IMG/VR virus record: IMGVR_UViG_3300010373_000040
Location: 21,240-85,239 of that record
Strand: one strand, 5' to 3'
DNA length: 64,000 bases
DNA from: a virus
Shown here: positions 46,930-58,800 of the stretch, piece by piece
How the letters are laid out: each line of letters opens with the position of its first letter
Numbering within the stretch: position 1 is the first letter of the stretch
The notes under the pieces: model-generated
Told to the model about the DNA's origin: nothing
The model's database searches: none
Seen by the model: the letters and a program-made list of their open reading frames with translations, nothing else
Translations under genes and position numbers: made by a program

Positions 46930-49900
46930 ATGGATCTACTAGGAGGGCTTAATCAAGACGAATTATATAGTAATCAACCATTGTCTACTTATAGATGGGC
47001 TTTAAATTGGGTTGTAAATCTTAAAGAAGGAACACTGCAAAGTGAGCCTGGATTTGATTTTCAGTTTAAGCTTAGAAATAATTTACAACCTATTGGTATG
47101 GTAGAACTTGCTGATGGGGTTGTAATATTCTCTACAAATCCTGATGGTACAGACTGTGAGATAGGTCTTTTCACAGAAACACCTAAAACTCAGTGGGCTT
47201 TAGATGCTACAACTACTGTAGACTATCCTGCTAATACCTATATTCCTGTACTTAATAATTCTATTGTAACTACTTTAAATGGTACTGCTACAGAGACAGG
47301 ACTTAACTTTAGTCCTTTACATCAAATACAGGGAGTCTATAGATATAATAATATCAGAGAGCTTGAAGTAGCTTTTACTGATTGGTTTAATATTCCTAGG
47401 GTGTTTTATTTAGGAGATTACAATACTTTAGTGAGATATTACCAACCCTACAGTGCTGGAAATCTAGACATTTTCCAAAGGTTTACTGTAGCTAATGTAG
47501 ATAGAAAGATCACTGCTTCTGGGGCTATACCTTCAGGAACTTACTTCTTATTCTATAGATACCAAAATGCTGATTTATCAACCACTCAAACTGTAGTAGT
47601 TGACAGACCTATCTACATTACATCTTTTAATGATGATAGACCAGGGAATACTTGGGGTGATTCTATTATAGCCACTCCTACTAGTAAAGGGATAGCTGTA
47701 AATTTTAAAGATCTTGATATATCTTTCCCTAATTTACAGATAGGCTTATTTAGAGTAAATGATAACAAAGCTGTTATTATAACCTCTCAATCTATTAATG
47801 GACCTATACTACCAGAGATAGTTTTAAAAGCTTTTCAGGGTGATGGTACATTTGGCTCTGGAGATTTAGCAGGAGGTAACCTTAATGTCTTAGTACAGCA
47901 AATTAGGTATATTAGAGCTAAGACTGTAGCCACACAAGGCTCTAGGCTGTACTTTGGTAATCTTATAGGTAATGATTCTACTCAATTAGGTATTTCTCAG
48001 AAATATGTAAACTCATCTAAAATGCAATGGGTTTTAGATATTATTGATACTACTTCTGAAGTACTAGATAATGGTAAGGAGAATAACATAAAAAGTTATA
48101 ATAACTATTATGATCAAAATTTCACTAAGTCTTTTCAGGCAGGTGAGGTCTATGCATTCTTTTGTAGAGCTAGATTAAAAGATGGTACATTATCTCCTTG
48201 GTTTCATGTACCAGGAAATGAGCCTACCAATTTTGATATGCTAATTGTTCCTCCTACATTAACTTCAGCCCCTACTTCTGTAAATATAGCTCAGGATGCT
48301 AATATTAATGATTTACCTATAGTTACAGAAGGGTTGGATGAATTTACTATGGATAAGGAGATCTCAGGTGGAGATCCTTTGGCTAAAGTATACCAGTTGA
48401 GAGATACTGTATCTTATAATACTACTGTAGCATTTAATGCTTTTAGTGGTCAGCCTAATGATTTTGGATATTGGGAGAATCAAGGAGAGTCTTATACTCA
48501 ATATTTCTTAGATGAAGATTTGGATGTTATAGATGCTACAGCTTATGCTAGTGGTGTTGTAACTAAAAGGCTTACTGGGAATGTGAAGCATTTTAGATTC
48601 CCATCTAACTACTGGATCAATAATGCTTATCATTTGAATAATAACACTCTATTCTATGATAGAGATATGACATTTAGGAATCATGCTCTAAATCCTACAC
48701 ATGATCTATTTGTCACTAAGATTCCTAGATTAGGTATTAAGTTCACACCTCCTTTCTTACCTCCAGATATACAAGATACTGTAGATTATTGGGAGTTAGG
48801 ATATGCTGGTAGAGATGGTCAAAATTGTACTGTAATAGGTCAGGATCTATCATTATTTGCTACAGCTAGTTCTAAGAATGATGGTAATTCTGCTGCAGTT
48901 ATACAAGATATAGAAGGGGGTTCTAGAGGACTTTATACTCATACTAGAGAATTTGATTTAAGTAATAAATTCCCTTCTGGGGTATTTTATACAGGTGGAA
49001 CACCTCTCACAGGATATGCTTGGACTAATAATATTGATAGTCAAAGTACATACAATGCTACTTATTATGGTGATAATCCTCCAAATCAAACATTTGATGT
49101 AAATGGTAATCCTGGATTTATATTAGAAGCTGATGGTGGTATTCCTAAATTACCTAAAGCTCAGATGATTGTTCATCCTGACGTTGTAGATATTGGGACT
49201 GATTCTGGATTCAGTATAGATTATGTTTCTTATGAGGTATTTCTTGGAGAAAGAGTGGTTAATCCTAATGCTACAGCCAATAATCCAGGACTGACCACAC
49301 TTGGCAAAAGACCTGATTTAGGTATATCTTATGTATATCCCCCATTTATGCTACCTGATATTCCTACAGATGGTAGTGTTACAAGTATTACCACGGTAAA
49401 ATCATTAGCTGATCCTACTAAAACAGTAGATTTAAAATATGATGATTACCCTGGTAGAGGAGTTTTAATAAAAGATAATCCTGAATACCCTAATCATATT
49501 AGTCCTACTTATGGTATTGAATCATTTTCAGATACTTCTTTATCTTCTATTTCTTTAAATAGAAAAGTTGCTGGAAGTCCTTTAAATATAGATTTAGATA
49601 GTTCTACAACACTAGCTCAATTTATTCCGGGTTATCCTGATTTACAGGTTACTAGTGGCAACCCTATAGAAGGGTATCAGGTAGATACTCAAGTTAAAAT
49701 ACCTTCATCTCAGATATATAAGCTATCATTTAATCCTCCAGTAGTACTTAATAAATTTCCTTATGTTTTAGGACCTTTGGGTGGCAGATCAGCACAACAT
49801 TATGGTGGGATTTCCACTTTTAGTACAGATATATCATTTGACCCTAATAACTTCTCAGATGCTGCTGACTTCTTATCTCACATGGATAGACCTCCAGCTA

Positions 49901-51867
49901 CAGCAGCTCATCCTTCTAATGGGAGGATCTACCCATTAACTACAGATGATAGCTTATTAGGAAATAGGTTTACTAATGGGCATAGCTTTAGTCAAAGTGG
50001 TGTAGGCAATCATTCTAGAAAAGACATGATTTGTACCTATAGAAGGTATACTAATAACGTCTATTCTGGATTATTTAATAGTCTAGGAATTATAAAAGCC
50101 GGGGAGACTAATAAAGAAGATGTGATTTATTTTGGAGATGTATTTTTGAATAAGGTTAATTACAAATTCAGAGGTATGTCAAGATCTAATGATGCAGAAT
50201 TAACAGTTCAAACAACAATAAGTGGTAGTAGATCAGGAGCTTCTTTTGTTGGAGGGATAACCACCCCTTATTTCTTTGCCTATACTGTAGGAGAAGGTAC
50301 ATATAAGAAGATCTCTTTTAGGAATATTGTAAAAGTAACAGAGTTTAACTTCTTTGGAACCACAAGAAAGAATTTAGCATATAGGGATTTAGCTAATTAT
50401 AATTTAGGCTATCCTGATTGTAATAGATCTAACATTAACTATGACATACAGAATTCATTCTTTCCTAAAACTGAAACATCTATTAAGACATTAGATAGTG
50501 CTGCCTTAGCTGGTAAGTATCCTTTTAGATTAATATTTGGTCAAGAACAAGGGACTGATGCTAAAGTTAATAACTGGAGACAATTCTTATCTACAGATCT
50601 TTATGAGATGGATAAGGTAAAAGGAGAGATTGTAAATTTACAAGGGTATGATGAGCAACTACTTATTCATACAGAAAGAGCTTTATGGATTACTAGACCT
50701 GTAAGTAGATTAGCTTTAGCTGATGGATCTAATTATGAGGCTATATTAGGCACAGGCTCTCTATTTGATCCTACACCTAATGAAATATCTCCTTCACCAT
50801 TAGGTACAGGAGGGACTGTACATCAATTCTCCTGTAAGCTTAGTAAGCTAGGTTATTCTTTTATAAATGCTAATACTGGTAGATTCTATCTATATAGAAA
50901 AGATTTTAATGGTATAGGTAATTTAGGAGATTTAGGTATGTATCAATTCTTGCAAACCTATGCTAATATTGGTAGAAATGACTTCTCTAATAATAGAGCT
51001 GCAGGTATTTCAGCATTCTGTTCATGGTATGATCCACATCTTAAAAGACTAGTATTTGGCTATAATCAGGTATCAGAGAATGTAGATACTACTCCTAATG
51101 GAGATTATGAGAGAAGTAAGGAAGCTGGATTTCAACCTTATACACTATCAGTATCTGAGGTAGAAAATGAGAAGTTGGCTTTCACATCTTTTCATGATTA
51201 TCATCCTACATTGGCTATATCCACTATGTTTCAAGTGTATTCATTTGATGGTCAGAATTTCTATAGACATAATAGCCCAGATAGTATTAATAAATTCTAT
51301 GATGGAGATGTGTTTAACTCTATAATAGATGTAGTATTTAATACTACCAAAATTAGAACCCAAGACGGAGGTACTGTAGAAGGAGCTAAAAATGCATTCA
51401 AGGAATTTCAGAACTTTAAATGGATGACAGAAGTAGGTCTTTTAGGTCCTAATCCTCCTTCTAGTCAAGAAAGGCAAAGATACCTGGAGACTTTTGATTT
51501 TGCTACTGTGTACAATACTGTACAATTATCAGAAAGAATGGCTTTAGTTCCTTTTCAGACTATTAGAGTATTTGATGGATATTGGAATTTTAATGCTTTT
51601 AGAGATAATCTTCAGAGAAATAGCTATCCTTCTGCTAATAAATTCGAGGATTTTCCTAAATTTATAGGAGATCCTATTACAGGTTATAGTTTGGATTACA
51701 CTAAGTTAGATCCTACAAAACCTTATAACAAGAGATTTGTAAATACGTATAGTATACTTAGGTTGGAAGCTAATCCTTTATACACTCCACAAGGTGGTTC
51801 TCCACAACCTATAAAGCAAATATCTATTATAGATATAGATTCATTAAATAAAACTGTTACAAAGTAA
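46930..51867 (+). CDS. Muzzle-type tail protein (nozzle, very long)
   Basis: This 1,645-aa protein is likely the tail nozzle or muzzle of a crAss-like podovirus. The N-terminus MDLLGGLNQDELYSNQPLST, then YRWALNWVVNLKEGTLQSEP, fits the nozzle pattern (Gln-x-D start, repeated Asn and a Gly-rich turn) of the T7 gp12/P22 gp10 group. The rest is a series of beta-rich repeats with many Tyr, Asn and Thr. Its C-terminus overlaps the next gene by 1 nt. Confidence 0.78.
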   Translation: MDLLGGLNQDELYSNQPLSTYRWALNWVVNLKEGTLQSEPGFDFQFKLRNNLQPIGMVELADGVVIFSTNPDGTDCEIGLFTETPKTQWALDATTTVDYPANTYIPVLNNSIVTTLNGTATETGLNFSPLHQIQGVYRYNNIRELEVAFTDWFNIPRVFYLGDYNTLVRYYQPYSAGNLDIFQRFTVANVDRKITASGAIPSGTYFLFYRYQNADLSTTQTVVVDRPIYITSFNDDRPGNTWGDSIIATPTSKGIAVNFKDLDISFPNLQIGLFRVNDNKAVIITSQSINGPILPEIVLKAFQGDGTFGSGDLAGGNLNVLVQQIRYIRAKTVATQGSRLYFGNLIGNDSTQLGISQKYVNSSKMQWVLDIIDTTSEVLDNGKENNIKSYNNYYDQNFTKSFQAGEVYAFFCRARLKDGTLSPWFHVPGNEPTNFDMLIVPPTLTSAPTSVNIAQDANINDLPIVTEGLDEFTMDKEISGGDPLAKVYQLRDTVSYNTTVAFNAFSGQPNDFGYWENQGESYTQYFLDEDLDVIDATAYASGVVTKRLTGNVKHFRFPSNYWINNAYHLNNNTLFYDRDMTFRNHALNPTHDLFVTKIPRLGIKFTPPFLPPDIQDTVDYWELGYAGRDGQNCTVIGQDLSLFATASSKNDGNSAAVIQDIEGGSRGLYTHTREFDLSNKFPSGVFYTGGTPLTGYAWTNNIDSQSTYNATYYGDNPPNQTFDVNGNPGFILEADGGIPKLPKAQMIVHPDVVDIGTDSGFSIDYVSYEVFLGERVVNPNATANNPGLTTLGKRPDLGISYVYPPFMLPDIPTDGSVTSITTVKSLADPTKTVDLKYDDYPGRGVLIKDNPEYPNHISPTYGIESFSDTSLSSISLNRKVAGSPLNIDLDSSTTLAQFIPGYPDLQVTSGNPIEGYQVDTQVKIPSSQIYKLSFNPPVVLNKFPYVLGPLGGRSAQHYGGISTFSTDISFDPNNFSDAADFLSHMDRPPATAAHPSNGRIYPLTTDDSLLGNRFTNGHSFSQSGVGNHSRKDMICTYRRYTNNVYSGLFNSLGIIKAGETNKEDVIYFGDVFLNKVNYKFRGMSRSNDAELTVQTTISGSRSGASFVGGITTPYFFAYTVGEGTYKKISFRNIVKVTEFNFFGTTRKNLAYRDLANYNLGYPDCNRSNINYDIQNSFFPKTETSIKTLDSAALAGKYPFRLIFGQEQGTDAKVNNWRQFLSTDLYEMDKVKGEIVNLQGYDEQLLIHTERALWITRPVSRLALADGSNYEAILGTGSLFDPTPNEISPSPLGTGGTVHQFSCKLSKLGYSFINANTGRFYLYRKDFNGIGNLGDLGMYQFLQTYANIGRNDFSNNRAAGISAFCSWYDPHLKRLVFGYNQVSENVDTTPNGDYERSKEAGFQPYTLSVSEVENEKLAFTSFHDYHPTLAISTMFQVYSFDGQNFYRHNSPDSINKFYDGDVFNSIIDVVFNTTKIRTQDGGTVEGAKNAFKEFQNFKWMTEVGLLGPNPPSSQERQRYLETFDFATVYNTVQLSERMALVPFQTIRVFDGYWNFNAFRDNLQRNSYPSANKFEDFPKFIGDPITGYSLDYTKLDPTKPYNKRFVNTYSILRLEANPLYTPQGGSPQPIKQISIIDIDSLNKTVTK

Positions 51868-53810
51868 TGCTGAAACCAAGAAAATCTAAAATAGGTAAGA
51901 TCTTTAAAGCTGCTCAAGGTGGTATTTATGATCAGAATGGTAACTTAACTACTAATGTAGCTCAATTAGGTGGTAATCCTATGTATGGTGCTACAGGAAA
52001 TAGTCTATCTCCTGTTCCTAAGATTAAGGTTAATCAGGATAATACTAACTATGTACAACAATATGCTTTAAAAGGAGCTACTGCTGGAGCTTCCTTAATG
52101 GCAGTTAATCCTGTAGTAGGTTTAGCCGCTACTGCTGTGGGAGCTACTGCTGGAGCTATAGGAGGTGCTATTAAGCAATCTAAAGCTCAAGGTCAGAATA
52201 GAAATATGATGAGAGAAGCTGCTACACAACAGATAGCTCAGAATAAAGCTTGGAATAATGATTCTATTAATGTAGCTAAACAAAATGATCTTAGAAATGC
52301 TCAATTACAAAAGCAACAATCTATAGGGGCTAAGACATCATTTTATGGAGATTATAATTTGGCTAAGAAAGGTATGAAGGTTGTTAAGGCTGAGGATGGT
52401 TTATTCTCTAATAAGAATCTAGGTATTTCTTCAGTTAATACTCCCTATGAAGCACCTACTCCAACAGGAAATACTTTGCCTGGAAATAATAAAAGGTCCT
52501 TTAATATAGGGAATGCTGGAGCCTATGCTAATGCAGCAATAGGTTTAGTAGGAGGTATTATGGATTATTCTCAACCTACTACAGGTTATATTTACAAAGC
52601 TAAGAATGGTATAAAGTTAGCTAAAGGAGGAAGTTTAGATAAAATGGCTTCTGATTCAGTAGCTATTAACGGACCTTCTCATGAGAATGGTGGGGTGGAT
52701 ATGACAGAGGTTGTAGATAGTCCAGATGAAGAAAAGTTAGAAGCAGAAGGAGGAGAATCTATGAAAGACTCTGATGATGCTACTATGATATTTTCAGATA
52801 CTTTAAAGATCCCAGGGAGTAAATTAACATTTGCAGATGTACATAAATCATTGGCTACTAAAAGAGGCTCTATGGAAAAGAAGATATTAAAATATGCTCA
52901 AAGACCTTCTATTGATAATAAAACAGCTATTAAAGCTTTGGGAGCTAAAACAGCTAAAATAGATCAACAGGAGAACATGTTATTTCAACTACAGCAACAA
53001 ATGAATGGTAATCATTCTAATGAGAATACTGCTAGAAAAGGAATGCATGTGACTAAGGCTGCTAATGGGGCTGCTTTCAATACTGGCTTATCTGTATTGG
53101 GAGGAGGTTTAGAATACTTTAATCTGGAAAATAGAGTTAGACAGAATCAGAAAGCTAGAGCCAATGCTGTAGATCAGATTGCTGGCTTACAGATTCCTCA
53201 GCAAAAAAGACTTGATAATATCACTTTAGGATATGCTAGAAATGATGTAGCTAGAGCTGATATTAATACACAACTTCAAAATGCTACTAATATTGTAGGT
53301 AAATCTACTTCGGGTAATCAAGTAGGAGCTGCTTTAACAGGCTTATTAGGAAAAGGTTTAGAACAGAATGCTGCTCTTATTCAGGAACAACAAAATAATA
53401 TGGTTCAAGCTGGTAATGAAACTAAGTTGCAAAACCTAAGTATTAATCAAATTAATAATCAGAATGCCTACCAATCTCAATTGATGAATCTTGAAAGAAA
53501 CAAGGATGTCATTAATGATAAAGCTAACCTAGTTACTGATTACAATAAGGAGCATTCTGAATATGTTACAGATAATTTCAGAAAAGAGAAATATGCTGAT
53601 AAGTCTTTAGCTATTCAGTATGCTGGTTTAGATACTCAAAGTCAAAACTATCTTAAAAACATGGGATTATCTCCAGATCATTGGACTGATCCTACAAATA
53701 GAGTTTTAGGGTCTTTTAAGAAGGGCGGTAGTATCTTGAAGAATAGATGTGGAGGTAAGCTTGTAAAAGCAGGATTAGGTGCTAAATTGCAGAAAGATTG
53801 TGGTTGTTAA
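51867..53810 (+). CDS. Tail/internal virion protein with repeated KG motifs
   Basis: This 647-aa protein has an N-terminal hydrophobic Ala/Gly-rich stretch (MAVNPVVGLAATAVGATAGA), then a conserved block GPSHENGGVDMTEVVDSPDE through FSDTLKIPGSKLTFAD near 270-325, a long helical region, and a Cys-rich end (KNRCGGK, then KDCGC). The block is characteristic of Bacteroidota phage virion proteins. Five short motifs of the form K-x-G-(I/M)-(K/H) recur. It may be membrane-active during DNA entry. Confidence 0.75.
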   Translation: MLKPRKSKIGKIFKAAQGGIYDQNGNLTTNVAQLGGNPMYGATGNSLSPVPKIKVNQDNTNYVQQYALKGATAGASLMAVNPVVGLAATAVGATAGAIGGAIKQSKAQGQNRNMMREAATQQIAQNKAWNNDSINVAKQNDLRNAQLQKQQSIGAKTSFYGDYNLAKKGMKVVKAEDGLFSNKNLGISSVNTPYEAPTPTGNTLPGNNKRSFNIGNAGAYANAAIGLVGGIMDYSQPTTGYIYKAKNGIKLAKGGSLDKMASDSVAINGPSHENGGVDMTEVVDSPDEEKLEAEGGESMKDSDDATMIFSDTLKIPGSKLTFADVHKSLATKRGSMEKKILKYAQRPSIDNKTAIKALGAKTAKIDQQENMLFQLQQQMNGNHSNENTARKGMHVTKAANGAAFNTGLSVLGGGLEYFNLENRVRQNQKARANAVDQIAGLQIPQQKRLDNITLGYARNDVARADINTQLQNATNIVGKSTSGNQVGAALTGLLGKGLEQNAALIQEQQNNMVQAGNETKLQNLSINQINNQNAYQSQLMNLERNKDVINDKANLVTDYNKEHSEYVTDNFRKEKYADKSLAIQYAGLDTQSQNYLKNMGLSPDHWTDPTNRVLGSFKKGGSILKNRCGGKLVKAGLGAKLQKDCGC

Positions 53811-53813
53811 TTT

Positions 53814-55829
53814 ATGGGAAATTTCTCTTTAGATAAATATCAAGCAATGAAGCCCCTCTTTGTAGAGGCTTTAGATGCTTCTAAGACTGTTGACATTTTA
53901 AATCATGCTCAAAAGGAAGCTGCTTTATCTGCTAATATTAAGAGAACTCCTGCAGTTGAGGGAGTTGATCTTAAAAATAGAGATATTATACATGATCAAT
54001 ATGGTAACATTATAAACCAAGCTGCAGATGCTGAAGGCAACCCTTTGGATAAAGCTTCTTATGTAAGAAAACTAGGTGCTGAATATGTCAATAATCCTTT
54101 GCTAGAAGCTTATGGCAAAAGTGATGCTCAAAGAAATGATTATAATTCAGCTTTAGTAGATAGAGTTAAGAAAGCTGATATTAAAGCTGAGGATGCTGAT
54201 TTAGCATCTCAGGCTGCTTTATTAAAGCATAACTATAAAGGTGGTACTAATCCTCAAACAGGTAATTACTTTGCTAATTCATTATATAATGTCCCTAATG
54301 TTGTAGATGAACAAGGTATTGTAAAAGATATTGTAGCTACTCCAGATGGCTATAGAACAGAGAATCAATCTATAATCAAGTATGATTCTGCTACAGGAGA
54401 AATATTTTCTAGATCTGTAGTTAATGGGAAAGAGTATTTTCAGCAAGGCAGAGAAGTGGGGGAATATTTATATGCTAATAATGAGAAAGGTATCAGAGAT
54501 AGACATATATGGGATGCTAAAAAAGAAGTAGCTAGACAGTTAGTAAATGATGGTAAGTATAGAAATGAAGCTGAAGCTTTTATTGCTGTAGATCAAAATG
54601 CTAATGGTGACTTCACCAACAGACTTACTGAAAGAATGAAAGAAAAGAAATCTAGATTTATTAATAGTTTAGTTGCTCAGAAAGACTTCTTACAACAAGA
54701 AAGAGCTACTAAAGAATCTATAAATCCTGCTGCAGTAGGTGGTGCTGGAGCTACTAAAGAGCCTACTGAATTAGTTATAGATACTAGATCTGATGTTCAT
54801 ACTTTATCATTCAATGATGATGAACTTAATAACTTAGATCTTGATAAGTTTGTACAAGAATATAAAACTGCTCAAGCATCTAGTATTAATGAAGATTCTA
54901 AAATGTCTCAAGCTCAAGCAGCTAGATTAGGTTTAGTAGGAGGTATATATGGACCTAATGACCCTAATATGGTTAAACAGGCTAAGGCTAAACATGCTGA
55001 GTTTATTAAAACAGTAGAAGACTTTAGAGCTGGTAGATCAGAAGTATTAAAGAAATACGGATTTTCACAGGAGGTATGGAAAGGGTTATCTAAAGAAGAA
55101 CAAGATATTAAAATTAAAGATCTTATTAGACAGAGAAGAAATACTACATCCAGTGTTGGTATTCTAGAAGCTAATAATACCAATGTATACAAAGGAGCAT
55201 TAGATAATGCTAGTGAGATATTTGTGTTTGATCACAATAAGAATAACTATGAGAAGGTAGACAGGAAAGACTTTAAATCTAAATATTTAAATAATGGAGG
55301 TTGGTTTAGCTCTTCATTGTCTGAGCAAGATATGAAACAATTAAAACAAAATTCAGGGTTTAAATCTAACAATGAGTCAGCTAGTATAGACAGCTATGAA
55401 GAATATGCTGGACATGCTGCTAGTAAAACTCCTACTCTAGCTTTTGATTTTACTGGCTATAAAGTTAAACCCTATTTACAATTTAATGCTGGAGATAACA
55501 ACTCTTCTGTAAGAGTACCTATTTCAGATATTACTGAGAGTTCTTTAGTACCTATTCAGAATGCTTTCAAAGAGTTTAAGAATCCTACAGGCAATGAAGT
55601 TAAGATTGCTCCTCATATAGAGCTTTCTTCTGGAGGTCAATATAAAGAATACAATAATCTAACTGCTAGATGGGTAGATGGTACTTATACTATATTTGCA
55701 GAAGGTAAGCCTACTACTTTAACTCTAGAGAAACTTGCTGTGGGTATGGTAGGTAGACAGATTAATAATTTGAATACTACTGCTAATACTGTTAAAGTAA
55801 AATCCAACAAACCTGAAGGAGGTCAATAA
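53814..55829 (+). CDS. Internal virion/cargo-type protein
   Basis: This 671-aa protein begins MGNFSLDKYQAMKPLFVEAL. It is mostly helical with charged repeats and has no membrane segments or catalytic motif. In crAss-like phages the genes after the muzzle encode cargo proteins injected with the DNA. Position and size support that role. Confidence 0.68.
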   Translation: MGNFSLDKYQAMKPLFVEALDASKTVDILNHAQKEAALSANIKRTPAVEGVDLKNRDIIHDQYGNIINQAADAEGNPLDKASYVRKLGAEYVNNPLLEAYGKSDAQRNDYNSALVDRVKKADIKAEDADLASQAALLKHNYKGGTNPQTGNYFANSLYNVPNVVDEQGIVKDIVATPDGYRTENQSIIKYDSATGEIFSRSVVNGKEYFQQGREVGEYLYANNEKGIRDRHIWDAKKEVARQLVNDGKYRNEAEAFIAVDQNANGDFTNRLTERMKEKKSRFINSLVAQKDFLQQERATKESINPAAVGGAGATKEPTELVIDTRSDVHTLSFNDDELNNLDLDKFVQEYKTAQASSINEDSKMSQAQAARLGLVGGIYGPNDPNMVKQAKAKHAEFIKTVEDFRAGRSEVLKKYGFSQEVWKGLSKEEQDIKIKDLIRQRRNTTSSVGILEANNTNVYKGALDNASEIFVFDHNKNNYEKVDRKDFKSKYLNNGGWFSSSLSEQDMKQLKQNSGFKSNNESASIDSYEEYAGHAASKTPTLAFDFTGYKVKPYLQFNAGDNNSSVRVPISDITESSLVPIQNAFKEFKNPTGNEVKIAPHIELSSGGQYKEYNNLTARWVDGTYTIFAEGKPTTLTLEKLAVGMVGRQINNLNTTANTVKVKSNKPEGGQ

Positions 55830-55832
55830 CCT

Positions 55833-58800
55833 ATGATACAACCTAATAAGGAAAATGCTATAACTCCTGAAGAAAATGTTGGTACTCCAGCTACCAAACA
55901 ACAAGCTAAAGAGTTTACTCAGCAGGAAGCTACTAGTCAACAGCAGTTTGGTTTAGATACCTCTAATACTAATAGGGCTGATTTTTGGGAAAGTGTAGGG
56001 GAAGCTGATTTTGGTTCTTCTAAGTTTGATACTCAAAAGCTTACCCTAGAAGATACTAGTGCTACTATACAACAACACAGGTATGAGAGTCAAGATAAAC
56101 TAGATAAAACAGCTAATACTATAGCTAGAACAGTAGCTGGCACAGGACTTAAAATGCTTGATGGAATAGCTTTTTCTGGAGCTATGATAGGTAATGGTAT
56201 TGAAGGAGAATTTGATGTTAATGATGCTGCTGAGAATGCAGTATCTAAAAAACTCCAGGATCTTGAACAAACTATAGATAAAGCACTACCTATCTATAAA
56301 CCAGCTAACTATGATAAGCTGGGGTTCTATGATAAGATTATGAATACTAATGGGGGCTTCTTTTTTGATGAAGTGGCTGAAGCTTTTGAATTTGTAGGAT
56401 CTACAGCTCTATCTACTTACTTAGGTTCGGGAATGATTAATGCTGGTTTGAGAAGTGCTAGACTAGCAGCAACCACTGCTGGTAATGTAAACAAGATTAA
56501 GAAAACAGCTAGTCTTTTAAATAAAGCCTCTAAAACATTTGGTACTTCTGAGATAGGAGCTGTTGTATCTAAAGCCAAGAACCTCTCTGTATTTGGTGAA
56601 GCTCAGACTGCTGTATACAAAGAAGCTTATGATGCATCTAAGACATTCTTAAAGAATAATGTTCTTACTAAAGAGACTGCTTTAAACATTTACAATACTG
56701 CTGTAGAAGCAGGGATGGAAGGTCATGAAGTAGCTAAACAATATTTAGATTCTGTAGAAGCAGACATTAATGCTAAACAAGCACAGCAGTTTAAAATAGC
56801 TTCTGATAAAATCATGAGTGCTGTTGGTATTAGTGATGAAGAAAAACAACAAACACTGGAAGCTTTAAAATTAGATCAATCTAAAGAAAAAGAAGACATA
56901 CTAACTAAATCTTTAGATGAAGCTAAAAGAAGAGCTAATAATACTTTTGTATTGAATGCTGTAGCTTTGTATGGGCCTAATATGATCCAAACCAAAGCTT
57001 TACTAGGATCTATGGGAGCCAGTAGATCTGGAATTCAGAAATATGGTAAAGACTTAGCTGAAGTAAAAACCAACTTGCAAAAAGTTAAACCTTCTTATTT
57101 CTCTGAATTAGGAAAAAGTTATGCTACTAACTATCCTAGTGAATTAGGACAGGAAATTATACAGAAAGGTATTACCGATTACCAATTAGAATCTCATCCT
57201 GATACTAATAAAGGGTATTTAGAATCTGGTATTGATCAGGTGAGAGGTAGTATTACAAGTGCTATTAAAGGTATAGCTACTCAAGAGACTGCTGAAACAG
57301 CTCTGATTACAGCCCTTATTACAGCCCCTACTACATTTATAGATGCTAGTCATAGAACTAAGGCTGCTGAAGGAGAAGTTAAATCAATGTCTACTTTATT
57401 AGACAGTGCTGATAAGATCTATACTAATTACAGAGCTGATGTAAAATCAGTATATAAAACTGATGCAGAAGGTGAGGTACTTACAGATAGAGATAATAAT
57501 CCTATTGTAGATCAAGATGTAATTGACAGAAATGTATATGGTCAGATTGCAGATTTTGCTACAGCTCTAGAGACTTCTGATGCTATACTTAATAATGATG
57601 AGACTAGATTGAATCTTGTAAGAGGAAGATCATTAGCTGTATTGGCCCATGATTATGCTTCTATGGGAGAGAATGGTAGGGAATTAGCTAAGATGGTTAT
57701 AGATGATAAAGCTAATGAAGCTCAAGATAATGGTGATCAAGAAGAAGCTAGGTATTTACAAAATCAGAAGAAATATATTGATCAGTATATTGATACTTAT
57801 CATAAGATTGAAACATCTGAAGGAGATAGTACTGATCTTCTAGAACCTTCTAATGACAAAGAGGAAACTCAGGCTGCTAGAGATTTTGCTTTCCATAAGA
57901 AATATAAGAAGTCTTTATATCATCAAGCTGCTACTAGGTTAAACTTACAGAATGCTATAGCTGAAAATAATAATAAAATAGTAAGTCTTGAGAAAGATCT
58001 TGATGGTAAGCCTAGAGATGCTAAAACCAATGAAAAACTAGCCTCTGAAAATGAGAAGTTAGGTAAGGCTTTGGAACAATCTTTTGCTATTTCTAATAGC
58101 ATTAGAGAAAACTATGATAAGCTCAAAAAAGATTATTATAACAAAGTAGATTCTACTATTAAGATTCAAAAAGAGGTTAAAGCTCTTAATGATAAAGTTA
58201 AAGCTTTAGAAGTTGAAAGAACTACAGCTACTCCTGAAAGACAAATAGAAATTGACTCTGAAATACAAGATTCTAAGAATAAAGCATTAGGAGCTTCTCA
58301 GATATTAAATCAGAATGCTAAATATTCTGGTACAGCTTTTACAGATGCTCAGGATATAGTTAGGCAACCTTTCTCTAATATTGAAGATACTACTAATGAT
58401 TATGCTGAGAAAACTGTTAGTAGAAGTAAATTCTTTGATAAGAGGTATAAGATTCTACAAGCTCAATATAATGATGCTAGACAGAATGGTTTAATCCAAG
58501 AGCAAAAGAATCTGAGAGAACAATTAGAAGATTTAGCTAAGAAGATCCCTGCCGCTCAAGAACAAGCTGCAGCTTATCAGGAGCAGCTAGAGGGTTTATC
58601 TGAGAAAGTCAATTCTAATGCTTTACAAGGTGAGGAGAAAGATCAGGTAGATCAAGCTTATGCTGAAGCAGAGCAAGGTTTAGCTGATGTATCTGCTAGT
58701 ATAGATAATATGCTTGATACACAATACAAAGCTCAAGATAAGCTTTATAGTATTGATCAGCATAATCCTATAGCTAAGAAAGTATTTCATGACTATGAGG

